From Candidatus Gastranaerophilales bacterium (lineage in GTDB: Bacteria > Cyanobacteriota > Vampirovibrionia > Gastranaerophilales > Gastranaerophilaceae): a stretch of DNA of 40,172 nucleotides. The stretch is from positions 184,615 through 224,786 of the forward strand of contig CALUYO010000003.1 of assembly GCA_944325005.1 (NCBI GenBank), given 5' to 3'. The notes under the pieces were generated by a model, which saw only the letters and a list, made by a program, of their open reading frames with translations, searched no databases and had not been told where the DNA came from. The position numbers and the translations under genes are program-made. Shown here one piece after another: positions 32,159 through 40,098 of this stretch. Positions within the stretch are counted from its first letter, which is position 1. The number at the start of each line of letters is the position of its first letter.

Positions 32159-35100
32159 GCCCTAAGTTGAAATCAGGGGTCTTAATCTCGTCACTGGGCG
32201 GTTTTACGACGTTTAAAGTATCTTTAACAGATTGTAACACAATGTTATCAATCTGTGTTGAACCGCTGCTTGAAGTTATGTTTGCATCTTGAACGACTCC
32301 TATTTTGCTCAGTTTGATATTTACTTTTACCTGATTTGTATAAGCATATTCATTTGCAAGCAGGAGGTCTGCTGAAAGTGAGAGTTTTATACTTTTTCCA
32401 GCAGTTCTCAGATAATTTTGCATTTTAGTACTATATGACAGATTTCCCGGTACATCCCAGACAAGTCTGTTGACAGTCATATACGCGTCTGATGTGAGTT
32501 TTTTGGGTTTCGACGGAGTACTTTTCAGTTCTTTTGCAGGCTGGGCTTTCTGTACTTCTTTAGTTTCCGCTTTATTAATTGCAGGGGCATTTTCTGCCAA
32601 TATATCTTCCGCCTGATTTTGAGAAGCGGTTTCGGGTGTTTGAGCTATAGGAGTATTAGCTGCTTCTGTTCCGGTATTGGTGCTTGTTAAAGGTTCAATA
32701 TCTGATGAATTATCATTTTTAGGCTTAAATATTGCAACTGCTGATGCTGCGGCCAGAATTGTCACAAGCGCTGCAGCTACAATTATTATTTTTTTCTTAT
32801 TTGCAGATTGATTTTTCTGTTGAAACAATGCGGCTCCGGGAACTTGCTGCTGTTCCATTTGTTCTATTGCATCATCCTGCATTTCGAAGTTTTCAGGAGC
32901 TATTGCTGCATCAAGTTCGTTATCCGTATCAGGATCTGTGTCATTAAATAAGACACCTATATTATCTTCATCACCGGCTTCATTACTTTCAAAATTTAAA
33001 AGGTCATCTATTTCAGTATTTGGAATATCATCATCAACAGTTTCGGTATTTAAGGGGGCTACAGATTGATTTTCTGTGTCATCAAAATTGTCTGTACCGG
33101 TTATAGGCACTGTATCTGTATCATTTGATGAATTAAAGTCTGAAATTTCCGGTATATCTTCCAAGGAAAAATCTTGACCGGCATCTGGTTCTGGCTGATG
33201 TGAAGAATTTAAAACATCATCTATTTGTGACAGGAGATCTGATGATGAAATATCTTCGGCATTTGCTGTAGGGATGTCATCATCAAGTCCTAAATTTTCT
33301 ATGGAAATATCGTCAAGATTTTCGGACGATAAATTGTCAAGCAGATTTTTGCCGAAACCTTCACTTTTGACATCAGTTTCTTCAACGATTTCGGGCTCAA
33401 TTTCTGATTGCTGAGGTGTTTCCGGTATAATATTTTCAATTGTATTTGTATCTGTATCTGTTTCCTGTTCCGGCAGAGATGCGGGTGTTATTATTTGATT
33501 ATTCATATTTTCTGTTACATTGTCACCGGCCTCGACAGTGCTTGAATTTTTTTCATCAAGCGGTTCTATATTATTATCTTCAAGATCTAAAGTATCATCC
33601 ATGAAATCATCTATTTCAGTAGATATGTTTTCAGATACATTTTCAAAAGACATTCTATCATCGTCAAGCCCAATATCTTGAACGTTATTTTCTTCATTAT
33701 TTTCAAGTTCTACATCATCAAAAGAAATCGTGTTATCAATTAAATTTACATCAAAATCAAGTTTAGCAGTTTCTTCTGGTGTTTCTATATCGTCAAATGA
33801 TATTGTTTCTTCTGTATATTGCGGTTCGTTATTAAGTGTTTCCAGAGATGTGGTGTCAACATCATTGAGTGACATGACCGTTTCATCAATATTTAGCGGT
33901 GCCGGTTCTGCCAGAATATTATCTGAAGGAACATCATCAAATGAAATTTTATTATCAATAGTATCGATAAAATCACTTTGTACTCTTTCTTCCGCCATTT
34001 CAATATCGTTGAAAGAAATTGTATCTTCCTGCTGATTGTTATTTTCTTCAATATTAATGTTATCAATTTCCGATGTATCAATATTCTCAAATGAAATTGT
34101 TGTGTTATCATCAAATGTTATATCATCTGTCATTTGAAAATTTGTATCCAGTGTTTCTGGCAGGTTTACATCTATTATTTGTTCTGTTGAATCCGAAGAA
34201 GTATTTAGTATTTCATCTGTACCTATAGCAGTTGCAGCTGCTTCATCAGTTTCAAGAGTATTCAAAATATTTGCTGTGTCTTCTAAGTTTGGTGTTTCAG
34301 TTAACATGTTTTCAGTTGTATCTGAATTTGTATCTGTTAACTCTTCAAATTGTGTAAAATTGAGATCTTCAACAGGCTCAAGCTCTAAGTCCGTCGCTTC
34401 TGTGCTGTTTTCAACATTTTCTTCGGTTTGTTGTATAGTTTCGTTAGCAACTTCCTGTTCCGGTTCTATAGTGCCAGCATTATTTTCAATCTCAGTAGGT
34501 GCAGATATGGCAGATAATTCAGTAATATCAGTTTTTTTATGAATTTGCGGATCTGTCATTGCTTTGTAAGAAAGAGTTTCAAAGTTTTCAAATTCAATAA
34601 ATCTGTCCCTGAGTTCTGCGCTTTTTGTCAATTGTCTTATTAAAAACTTTTTCTCGTCTTCTGAAATATCATTATCAGCCATTGCAATGATAATTCTTTC
34701 AGAGTTGACAAGATCTTCTTCTGTTAGTTTTTCGGAAGTATTTCCTTTATGTGTTTCAATATATTTTTTCAAATCCAGTGCAGGATTTAATTTTTCTTTT
34801 TCTATAAAGTAATAATCTTTGTTAGCATTATTTTTATTTATAAGTTTTGGCTCAAAGAAGCCGAGGAATTTAACATGTGAAAAATCTTTAGCAAGGTTAA
34901 AAACAAGGTATATATCAGGAACAAGGTTATATTCAAAATGAGATTTCGGAATAAAGATCACATTTTCATCAAAAACGACTCTAACATCCATGTGAATATT
35001 AGGTAGCATAATATCTGAAATATCCATTTCTTCCAGAATTTTTTTGATTGAATGAATATTATAGGTATTCGAAACATCAATATTTTCTGACGCAAGATAT

Positions 35101-35240
35101 TTCAGTGCAAGTTCTGCACCAAGGGTATTTATATATGCTCTGTTTTTAACGTCTTTTTGGGCGAAAGCGTTAGCAGCAACGCTTGCGTCATGTTTATCCT
35201 GATCCTCAATATAAATTAGTGTTTCTTGTTCTGTAACCAT
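32142..35240 (-). CDS. large acidic membrane protein with TonB-like C-terminal domain
   Basis: 1032 residues. Residues 1-230: folded cytoplasmic domain of unknown type. About 240-800: very acidic, low-complexity Asp/Glu/Asn/Thr region with at least seven short repeats of the form (T/K)-I-S-F-(D/N/E)-(D/N)-(I/V). One membrane helix at about 816-838 (KKIIIVAAALVTILAAASAV). Then an Ala/Pro/Lys-rich periplasmic linker and, from about 950, a TonB/TolA C-terminal-like fold (VKVNIKLSKIGVVQDANITSSSGSTQID). The topology puts the acidic arm in the cytoplasm. AAAGGAG precedes the ATG. First gene of the cluster with sigma and ATPase. Confidence 0.75.
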   Translation of the reverse strand: MVTEQETLIYIEDQDKHDASVAANAFAQKDVKNRAYINTLGAELALKYLASENIDVSNTYNIHSIKKILEEMDISDIMLPNIHMDVRVVFDENVIFIPKSHFEYNLVPDIYLVFNLAKDFSHVKFLGFFEPKLINKNNANKDYYFIEKEKLNPALDLKKYIETHKGNTSEKLTEEDLVNSERIIIAMADNDISEDEKKFLIRQLTKSAELRDRFIEFENFETLSYKAMTDPQIHKKTDITELSAISAPTEIENNAGTIEPEQEVANETIQQTEENVENSTEATDLELEPVEDLNFTQFEELTDTNSDTTENMLTETPNLEDTANILNTLETDEAAATAIGTDEILNTSSDSTEQIIDVNLPETLDTNFQMTDDITFDDNTTISFENIDTSEIDNINIEENNNQQEDTISFNDIEMAEERVQSDFIDTIDNKISFDDVPSDNILAEPAPLNIDETVMSLNDVDTTSLETLNNEPQYTEETISFDDIETPEETAKLDFDVNLIDNTISFDDVELENNEENNVQDIGLDDDRMSFENVSENISTEIDDFMDDTLDLEDNNIEPLDEKNSSTVEAGDNVTENMNNQIITPASLPEQETDTDTNTIENIIPETPQQSEIEPEIVEETDVKSEGFGKNLLDNLSSENLDDISIENLGLDDDIPTANAEDISSSDLLSQIDDVLNSSHQPEPDAGQDFSLEDIPEISDFNSSNDTDTVPITGTDNFDDTENQSVAPLNTETVDDDIPNTEIDDLLNFESNEAGDEDNIGVLFNDTDPDTDNELDAAIAPENFEMQDDAIEQMEQQQVPGAALFQQKNQSANKKKIIIVAAALVTILAAASAVAIFKPKNDNSSDIEPLTSTNTGTEAANTPIAQTPETASQNQAEDILAENAPAINKAETKEVQKAQPAKELKSTPSKPKKLTSDAYMTVNRLVWDVPGNLSYSTKMQNYLRTAGKSIKLSLSADLLLANEYAYTNQVKVNIKLSKIGVVQDANITSSSGSTQIDNIVLQSVKDTLNVVKPPSDEIKTPDFNLGLIIYF

Positions 35241-35424
35241 ACTATTCTCCTTTTATACTTAATAAGATGACACCATGTAAAAAAATATTCCAATTTTTAT
35301 GTAAACTTTTGTTACAATTATTGAAAAAGTTTATTGTTTTAGTCAAAATTAATTTATCAGTCGTTTTATATTGGTGTGATATGTATTAGAAAATAGTGTA
35401 TGTAGATAAAGGAGGTTTTTCCCA

Positions 35425-36057
35425 ATGATAAGTTCTGTTTCCAATGTTAATTTTCGTGGAGATGCCGGAACTGTAAATGCTCAGGATTTGATTAATTCTC
35501 CGGGTAAATTTACTACTCAGGCGCCAAAATCTGAAGCTCCTGCTGATTCTTTTGAAAAAGAGGGTGCTCAGGCAGAGAAGAAAAAAAGTAAAGCACCTGC
35601 AATAATCGGGGCTGTGGTAGGTTTATTAGCGGCTGCATATATCGGACTTGGTATTGCTGTTGGCAAGGGTAAATTAACTAAAGCTGTTGCTGAAGAAGGA
35701 AAAGAACTTGGATTTATGAGTAAAGTTAAAAACTTCTTTGTTAGCGTTGGTGAAAATGCTAAAAATCTTTGGAATAAAATCAGGGGTAATAAAGCTGATG
35801 AAAAGGCCCCTGACAAGCCGGCAGATAAACCTGCTGACAAACCGGCAGATAAACCTGCTGACAAGCCGGCAGATAAACCTGCTGACAAGCCGGCAGATAA
35901 ACCTGCTGACAAGCCGGCAGATAAACCTGCTGACAAACCGGCAGATAAACCTGCTGACAAACCGGCGGATAAACCTGCAGATAAACCGGCGGATAAACCT
36001 GCCGACAAACCGGCAGATAAACCTGCTGACAAACCGGCAGAAGGTGAAGCTAAATAA
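35425..36057 (+). CDS. membrane-anchored DKPA-repeat protein with NVNFRG motif
   Basis: 210 residues. It begins MISSVSNVNFRGDAG, the short lineage motif. A hydrophobic segment (about 53-80, APAIIGAVVGLLAAAYIGLG) is a likely membrane helix, followed by an amphipathic region (FMSKVKNFFVSVGENAKNLW). The last third is 19 copies of DKPA, an extended proline/lysine/aspartate rod like those that span the periplasm or cell wall. AAAGGAGG lies upstream of the ATG. Function unknown; structural or spacer role inferred. Divergent from the large TonB-like gene by 184 bases holding both promoters. Confidence 0.8.
   Translation: MISSVSNVNFRGDAGTVNAQDLINSPGKFTTQAPKSEAPADSFEKEGAQAEKKKSKAPAIIGAVVGLLAAAYIGLGIAVGKGKLTKAVAEEGKELGFMSKVKNFFVSVGENAKNLWNKIRGNKADEKAPDKPADKPADKPADKPADKPADKPADKPADKPADKPADKPADKPADKPADKPADKPADKPADKPADKPADKPADKPAEGEAK
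35812..36039 (+). repeat. 12-base tandem repeat, 19 units, encoding DKPA
   Basis: 228 bases = 19 x 12. Units mostly alternate GACAARCCGGCA and GATAAACCTGCT, so the higher-order unit is 24 bases. Near-perfect nucleotide repetition implies recent expansion by slippage or recombination. Confidence 0.93.
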
Positions 36058-36073
36058 GATTAATTTATATAAT

Positions 36074-36102
36074 AAAAAAGCCCGTTATAAACGGGCTTTT
36101 TT
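36074..36102. terminator. bidirectional terminator between the DKPA gene and hemW
   Basis: AAAAAAGCCCGTT pairs with AACGGGCTTTTTT around ATA; it just touches the hemW stop. Confidence 0.9.
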
Positions 36103-37189
36103 ATTCCAAAAAATCTGCTAATATTATATTACTTACTAAAATACCATTATCGGTTAGTGTAAAACCACTATTAGTTTCTTTTAGATACTGATAAAAAAGA
36201 TATTTATTTATAGTATTGCCATACTTTTTTATAAAATTGATATTAAATTTGTTATTTATTTGTTCAATATTAATTCCTTCCATCTTTCGAAATCCAAGAA
36301 ATATTTCTTCCTCCAGTTGTTCTTTTTTCGTTAATTTGTGTTTTCCTTTATGTTCCGTTGGGTTGTTTATATACTCTTCTAAATTTGAAGTATTGAAGTA
36401 CCGAATTCTGTTTCCATAACCATGTGCTGAGGCTCCAAATCCATAATATGTATTATTGTTCCAGTAATTCAGATTATGTCTGGACTCAAATCCATTTTTA
36501 CAAAAATTACTTATTTCATAATGTGTAAATTGGTTTTTTGTTAGAATTTCAATTGCTTTTAAATACATTTCCGCCTGTGTATCTTCGTCAGGAAGATTAG
36601 GGGGAATATGTTTTTTGAAATAGCAGCCATCCTCTATTTTGAGACCGTAAAGAGAAACATGCGGAATATTCAACTCAATTGCTTTATTTAAATCCATTTC
36701 AAAATCTGTAAGCGTTTGCTCAGGTAAACCATAAATAAAATCAATACTTATATTTCTAAATCCTGCCCGTTGAGCAAATTTTACAGCATTTTCAGCGTCC
36801 GCTGCCGTATGCCTTCTTCCGATTAATTTTAAAATATTGTCATTAAAAGTCTGACAGCCAAAACTAAGCCTGTTGATACCTGATTTTTTTAAATTTTTGA
36901 GGTATTCATAGTTAACCGTTTCAGGGTTAAGTTCGGCTGTAACCTCTGAAGTATCAGAAAGATTAAACATTAACACTAAACTTTGGAATTCTTCATTTGT
37001 CAACAGTGATGGGGTACCACCTCCAAAATAAAGAGTGTCTATTAATTCATTTTTATAAAAAGTGTTTACCTCTTTTTTTAGAGAGTTCAAATATTGTTCT
37101 TTAAATTCAAGTTTCGGGACTGAAAAAAATGAACAATATTTACACTTTGATTTACAGAATGGAATATGTATATAAACATTTTTTATCAT
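36101..37189 (-). CDS. hemW: radical SAM protein HemW (coproporphyrinogen III oxidase-like, heme chaperone family)
   Basis: 362 residues. The radical SAM cluster motif C12-x3-C16-x2-C19 (FCKSKCKYCSFF) lacks the fourth cysteine typical of HemN. YFGGGTPSLL binds SAM. The HemW heme-binding motif H-N-x-x-Y-W is present (RHNLNYW). The C-terminal wing region (EEIFLGFRKMEGI) is conserved. HemW is thought to insert heme into respiratory enzymes. No ribosome site is obvious before the ATG. Confidence 0.92.
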   Translation of the reverse strand: MIKNVYIHIPFCKSKCKYCSFFSVPKLEFKEQYLNSLKKEVNTFYKNELIDTLYFGGGTPSLLTNEEFQSLVLMFNLSDTSEVTAELNPETVNYEYLKNLKKSGINRLSFGCQTFNDNILKLIGRRHTAADAENAVKFAQRAGFRNISIDFIYGLPEQTLTDFEMDLNKAIELNIPHVSLYGLKIEDGCYFKKHIPPNLPDEDTQAEMYLKAIEILTKNQFTHYEISNFCKNGFESRHNLNYWNNNTYYGFGASAHGYGNRIRYFNTSNLEEYINNPTEHKGKHKLTKKEQLEEEIFLGFRKMEGINIEQINNKFNINFIKKYGNTINKYLFYQYLKETNSGFTLTDNGILVSNIILADFLE

Positions 37190-37475
37190 ATTTTAAATTT
37201 TATAATAAATATAAGTTTCCAACATGTGACGTTCCCCTCTCTTTGAAAGAAAAGATGCCAATACCATTTATTCTAACTACACATTCAAGACAGATAAAAA
37301 CAAAACTCCGGATGTCTGCCTAATAGAACCGGATTTATCGGAACTCTTTTTGGATGCTTTTTCACGCTGCTTGAGCTGGAGTTTCCCTTTTATATAATTA
37401 ATCTACATCATTTAGATGAGATTTATCCAAAATAAAAAATTTTTTACAATTGATACCGTAAGTATAACTATTAGA
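37190..37475. other. non-coding stretch upstream of hemW
   Basis: No convincing frame on either strand. It contains short self-complementary words (TCCGG/CCGGA about 20 bases apart, near 37305-37335) and a T-rich stretch, but I could not fold it into a known RNA (6S, SRP, RNase P or tmRNA). It probably holds the hemW promoter and the upstream region of the small RNA that follows. Confidence 0.4.
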
Positions 37476-37477
37476 TA
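37450..37477 (+). promoter_or_regulatory. candidate small-RNA promoter
   Basis: TTGATA (37450-37455), 16-base spacer, TAGATA (37472-37477). An alternative -10 is TATAAC at 37463-37468, which would start transcription near 37475. Confidence 0.35.
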
Positions 37478-37549
37478 TGGAAAACGAAAGTTTTTCATAC
37501 CTCCTCCCCAAGTCTGGTAGCCGTTCTTACTAAAGAATGGCTTTTTTTT
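37476..37549 (+). ncRNA. candidate small RNA with exposed CCUCCUCCCC
   Basis: About 74 bases. The 5' hairpin is a stem of about 10 pairs (37476-37485 with 37490-37499) closed by a GAAA tetraloop. Then about 19 unpaired bases containing ACCTCCTCCCC, complementary to Shine-Dalgarno sequences (GGAGG). Then the terminator hairpin and T run. This two-hairpin/C-rich-linker plan is like trans-acting small RNAs such as cyanobacterial Yfr1 (whose motif is ACUCCUCACAC) or Gram-positive C-rich RNAs. No ORF explains the terminator. Confidence 0.5.
37519..37549 (+). terminator. intrinsic terminator of the candidate small RNA
   Basis: AGCCGTTCTT pairs with AAGAATGGCT (one G-T pair) around ACTA, then eight Ts. 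Rightward orientation, with no rightward gene upstream until 36057. Confidence 0.8.
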
Positions 37550-37576
37550 ATATTTTTAAGACAAATCTGATATTTC

Positions 37577-38590
37577 TTATTGAACCTGCATTTCTTTTTC
37601 AAAACCAAATAAAGAACTTACGGATTCATCATCATGAATTCTGGCAATTGCTGTTCCAAGCAATGGTGCAACTGATAGTTGTTTAATATTCGGCGGCATT
37701 TTAGACATATCTAAAGGAATAGTATTTGTAACAATACATTCTTTAATAGGAGCATTAGCCAGCCTTTCTATTGCCGGACCTGAAAAGACCGGATGAACTG
37801 CGCAAACATAAATATCTTTAGCTCCTTCCCTTTTAAGGAGTTTTGATGCTTCACATATTGTTCCTGCCGTATCAATCATATCATCAAACATTACACATAT
37901 TTTGTTTTTCACATCACCAATAACATGTGATGCTATTGCTTCATTATGTTTATCTCTACGTTTATCAATTATTGCAAGCGGGCAACCTATTGATTTTGCA
38001 AAGTGTCTGGTACGCTGGACTCCGCCTGTATCCGGACTTACTGCAACCATGTCTTCCGGATTTATGTTTAAATTATTAATATAATTTGTAAGTATCGGGG
38101 TTGCGAAAATATGATCAACAAGGATGTTAAAGAAGCCTTGAATTTGTCCGCTGTGTAAATCCATCGCAAGTATTCTGTCTGCACCTGCTGTTGTTAAAAG
38201 ATCCGCAACGAGCTTTGCTGTAATAGCTTCACGTCCGGATGTTTTTCTATCCTGTCTGGCATAACCGTAATATGGAATGACTGCAGTTATTGTCTTTGCG
38301 CTTGCACGTTTGAATGCATCTATAATGATTAATAATTCCATTAAATTTTCATTAACCGGATTGCACAGAGGCTGAATGATAAAGACATCATCCCCCCTTA
38401 CGCTTTCTTTTACCTGAACATATATTTCTCCGTCAGCAAAATTTTTAACTACCATGGGACCAATTGAGGTTCCTAAATAGTCTGCAATTTCCTGCGCAAG
38501 CTTACTATTAGAACGTCCTGCAAACAACTTTATGTCATGCGTTGGATTAATAGTCCGTTCTAAGTGCGGGAATGTCATTTCTGCAACCAT
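37577..38590 (-). CDS. prs: ribose-phosphate pyrophosphokinase (PRPP synthetase)
   Basis: 337 residues from the ATG after AAAGGAATAAGA; the in-frame extension to 38656 lacks a ribosome site. Motifs: IKLFAGRSNSKLAQEIA, NFADGEIYVQ, QPLCNPVNENLMELLI, YYGYARQDRK, the catalytic loop, and the PRPP-binding VMFDDMIDTAGTI. It makes PRPP from ribose-5-phosphate and ATP for nucleotides, His, Trp and NAD. Confidence 0.97.
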   Translation of the reverse strand: MVAEMTFPHLERTINPTHDIKLFAGRSNSKLAQEIADYLGTSIGPMVVKNFADGEIYVQVKESVRGDDVFIIQPLCNPVNENLMELLIIIDAFKRASAKTITAVIPYYGYARQDRKTSGREAITAKLVADLLTTAGADRILAMDLHSGQIQGFFNILVDHIFATPILTNYINNLNINPEDMVAVSPDTGGVQRTRHFAKSIGCPLAIIDKRRDKHNEAIASHVIGDVKNKICVMFDDMIDTAGTICEASKLLKREGAKDIYVCAVHPVFSGPAIERLANAPIKECIVTNTIPLDMSKMPPNIKQLSVAPLLGTAIARIHDDESVSSLFGFEKEMQVQ

Positions 38591-38755
38591 TCTTATTCCT
38601 TTCAAATTATTTTGATGCAATATTATTATATTATATAATTTTACTTTGTTTACCACAACGTTTTTTTAAGTAATATTACTAAAACATCTACAAAAATTTT
38701 TTTGTCATGGTAATTTCTAAAATTTAAGTAAGTAAAACTATTGTATTAATATAGG

Positions 38756-39019
38756 CTATTTTTCAATTAATGAAAAATCTTTGGGTAAATCGTCTTCTAT
38801 AAGCTTTACAAATTGCCATGTTTTCATATTGAATGCTTCTGCAAGTTTAAATAGGGTAGTAGTCTGTGGATCTTTCATTGCGCGTTCTACGGTGCTAATT
38901 ATAGAAACTGAAATATCATTTTCACTGGCAAGCATAAACTGACTTTGCTGACCTCTTAATTCTTTAACCTTTTTGGCTAAAGTTTTTAATATAATTTGTT
39001 TCTTTTTACTGACTTGCAT
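38756..39019 (-). CDS. XRE-family helix-turn-helix regulator (87 aa)
   Basis: A single helix-turn-helix: LAKKVKELRGQQSQFMLASENDISVSIISTVERAMKDPQTTTLFKLAEAF, with the ERAxxDPQ-TTLFKLA pattern typical of Cro/CI proteins. No ligand domain. It is divergent from the HAD gene, sharing a 53-base gap with two palindromes that may be its operators. No good ribosome site. Confidence 0.82.
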   Translation of the reverse strand: MQVSKKKQIILKTLAKKVKELRGQQSQFMLASENDISVSIISTVERAMKDPQTTTLFKLAEAFNMKTWQFVKLIEDDLPKDFSLIEK

Positions 39020-39029
39020 TTTTTTATTT

Positions 39030-39070
39030 TATACGTATAGTAAAATTATCGCTTTCGCGAGCGCGATAAT
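39030..39070. promoter_or_regulatory. two palindromes in the XRE/HAD divergent gap
   Basis: TATACGTATA (39030-39039) is a perfect 10-base palindrome. 39045-39070 is a 26-base near-palindrome, ATTATCGC/GCGATAAT around a central TCGCGA, with only two mismatched pairs; it is unusually GC-rich for the region. Candidate operators for the adjacent XRE protein. Confidence 0.5.
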
Positions 39071-39072
39071 AG

Positions 39073-39426
39073 ATGGAATTATTTATGGGAAAGCAAAAAA
39101 AGAAAATTCTTCTGGATCTTGACGGGGTATTAAATACATATACAAGTGATTATGAACCAAGCTATATCCCGCCGGCAAGGAAAGATACAGTTGAATTTGT
39201 TAAGAAACTTGCACAAAAATATGAAATAAAGTTATTTACCACACGTGATAAATTTCTTGCATCAATATGGCTCATTGAAAATCAGTTGAACGATTATATA
39301 AAAGATATAACTAATGTAAAAGAAGTTGCCTGGCTCTTTGTAGATGATAGATGTATTAGATTTAATGGTAATTATACTGACCTTTTGCGGGATATTGAGG
39401 ATTTCAAAGTGTGGTATAAGAATTGA
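39073..39426 (+). CDS. HAD-superfamily protein, 5'-nucleotidase (NT5C)-like
   Basis: 117 residues (or 113 from ATG 39085). HAD motif I LLDLDGVLNTYT (nucleophile and acid Asp). Motif II falls at LFTTRDK (Thr). A late VDDR gives the metal-binding Asp pair. Length and order fit the small 5'-nucleotidase/NT5C-like or YqfQ-type HADs; a polynucleotide or sugar phosphatase cannot be excluded. Neither ATG has a clear ribosome site; the first almost abuts the palindromic operator. Confidence 0.75.
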   Translation: MELFMGKQKKKILLDLDGVLNTYTSDYEPSYIPPARKDTVEFVKKLAQKYEIKLFTTRDKFLASIWLIENQLNDYIKDITNVKEVAWLFVDDRCIRFNGNYTDLLRDIEDFKVWYKN

Positions 39427-39531
39427 AACCAGAAAATGTTAAATTTTGGTTAAAAAAACGGATTTTTACTAAAAAAGTGACAATAATATAAGTGTAGTTA
39501 ATGAAAACTTAATTGAAAGGAAGTGTTAGAT

Positions 39532-39987
39532 ATGAAATTTTTAGTAAGAAAAGCTCCGGAGAATTTTATCAGAACGGTAAACGATGAAATCAGTTCTTTA
39601 TTAAACAGACATTTTGACAGCTACTTTCCGGAAGCAGCTTATTGGGAAGAAATGGATAAATATTCAATGCCTGTAGAAATTTCGGATAAAGGTCGTGATT
39701 ATCAGGTTAAGGCTGAATTACCCGGTGTAAAAAAAGAAGATTTAGATATTGATATTGACAAAAATTATATTGTTATCAACGCTAAGAAAGAAGAAGAAAA
39801 AACAGAAGATGAGAAGGCTTATAAAAAATCTGAATTTAGATATGGTGAATTTTCTCGAACAGTTTATTTCCCCGAGGAAATTGATGTTGATAAAACTGAA
39901 GCAAAATTGGAACATGGGGTATTAAAAATTCATGCTCCAAAAAAATATTCTGATAAAGATGTCAAAAAGAAACTAACAGTAAAATAA
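39532..39987 (+). CDS. Hsp20/alpha-crystallin family small heat-shock protein
   Basis: 151 residues from the ATG after GAAAGGAAG (a GTG at 39523 is in frame). The alpha-crystallin domain begins MPVEISDKGRDYQVKAELPGVKKEDLDIDI and ends with the A-x-L-x-x-G-V-L signature as AKLEHGVLKIHAPK. The basic tail KKKLTVK is the region that carries the oligomerising I/V-x-I/V motif. It holds unfolding proteins for DnaK. Flanked by a TTTACT-16-TATAAG promoter-like sequence upstream and a terminator downstream. Confidence 0.94.
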   Translation: MKFLVRKAPENFIRTVNDEISSLLNRHFDSYFPEAAYWEEMDKYSMPVEISDKGRDYQVKAELPGVKKEDLDIDIDKNYIVINAKKEEEKTEDEKAYKKSEFRYGEFSRTVYFPEEIDVDKTEAKLEHGVLKIHAPKKYSDKDVKKKLTVK

Positions 39988-40005
39988 TAAACACTAAATT
40001 ATCGC

Positions 40006-40036
40006 AAAGGAACAGATTTTATAATCTGTTTCTTTT
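40006..40036 (+). terminator. intrinsic terminator of the Hsp20 gene
   Basis: AAAGGAACAGAT pairs with ATCTGTTTCTTT (one G-T pair) around TTTATA, then more Ts. Confidence 0.82.
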
Positions 40037-40052
40037 TAATTTTTAGAAGTGC

Positions 40053-40081
40053 TTGATTTTAAAAAATGTTTATGTTACATT
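40053..40081 (+). promoter_or_regulatory. tRNA-Ile promoter
   Basis: TTGATT (40053-40058), 17-base spacer ending TGT, TACATT (40076-40081): extended -10, 17 bases before the tRNA 5' end. Confidence 0.55.
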
Positions 40082-40098
40082 AAATCTTGCCGATATAC

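Noticed and set aside
35568..36032. Long leftward open frame of SAGL repeats opposite the DKPA repeat
   Set aside because: It is the mirror of a 12-base repeat, which stays open on both strands; it has no ribosome site, and the forward gene explains the sequence.
35812..36039. CRISPR-like array
   Set aside because: Units are contiguous 12-mers without spacers and encode a regular peptide in frame; no cas genes nearby.
37190..37475. 6S RNA, RNase P RNA, SRP RNA or tmRNA
   Set aside because: No long closing rod, no conserved core words and no tag-peptide frame could be found; only short local pairings.
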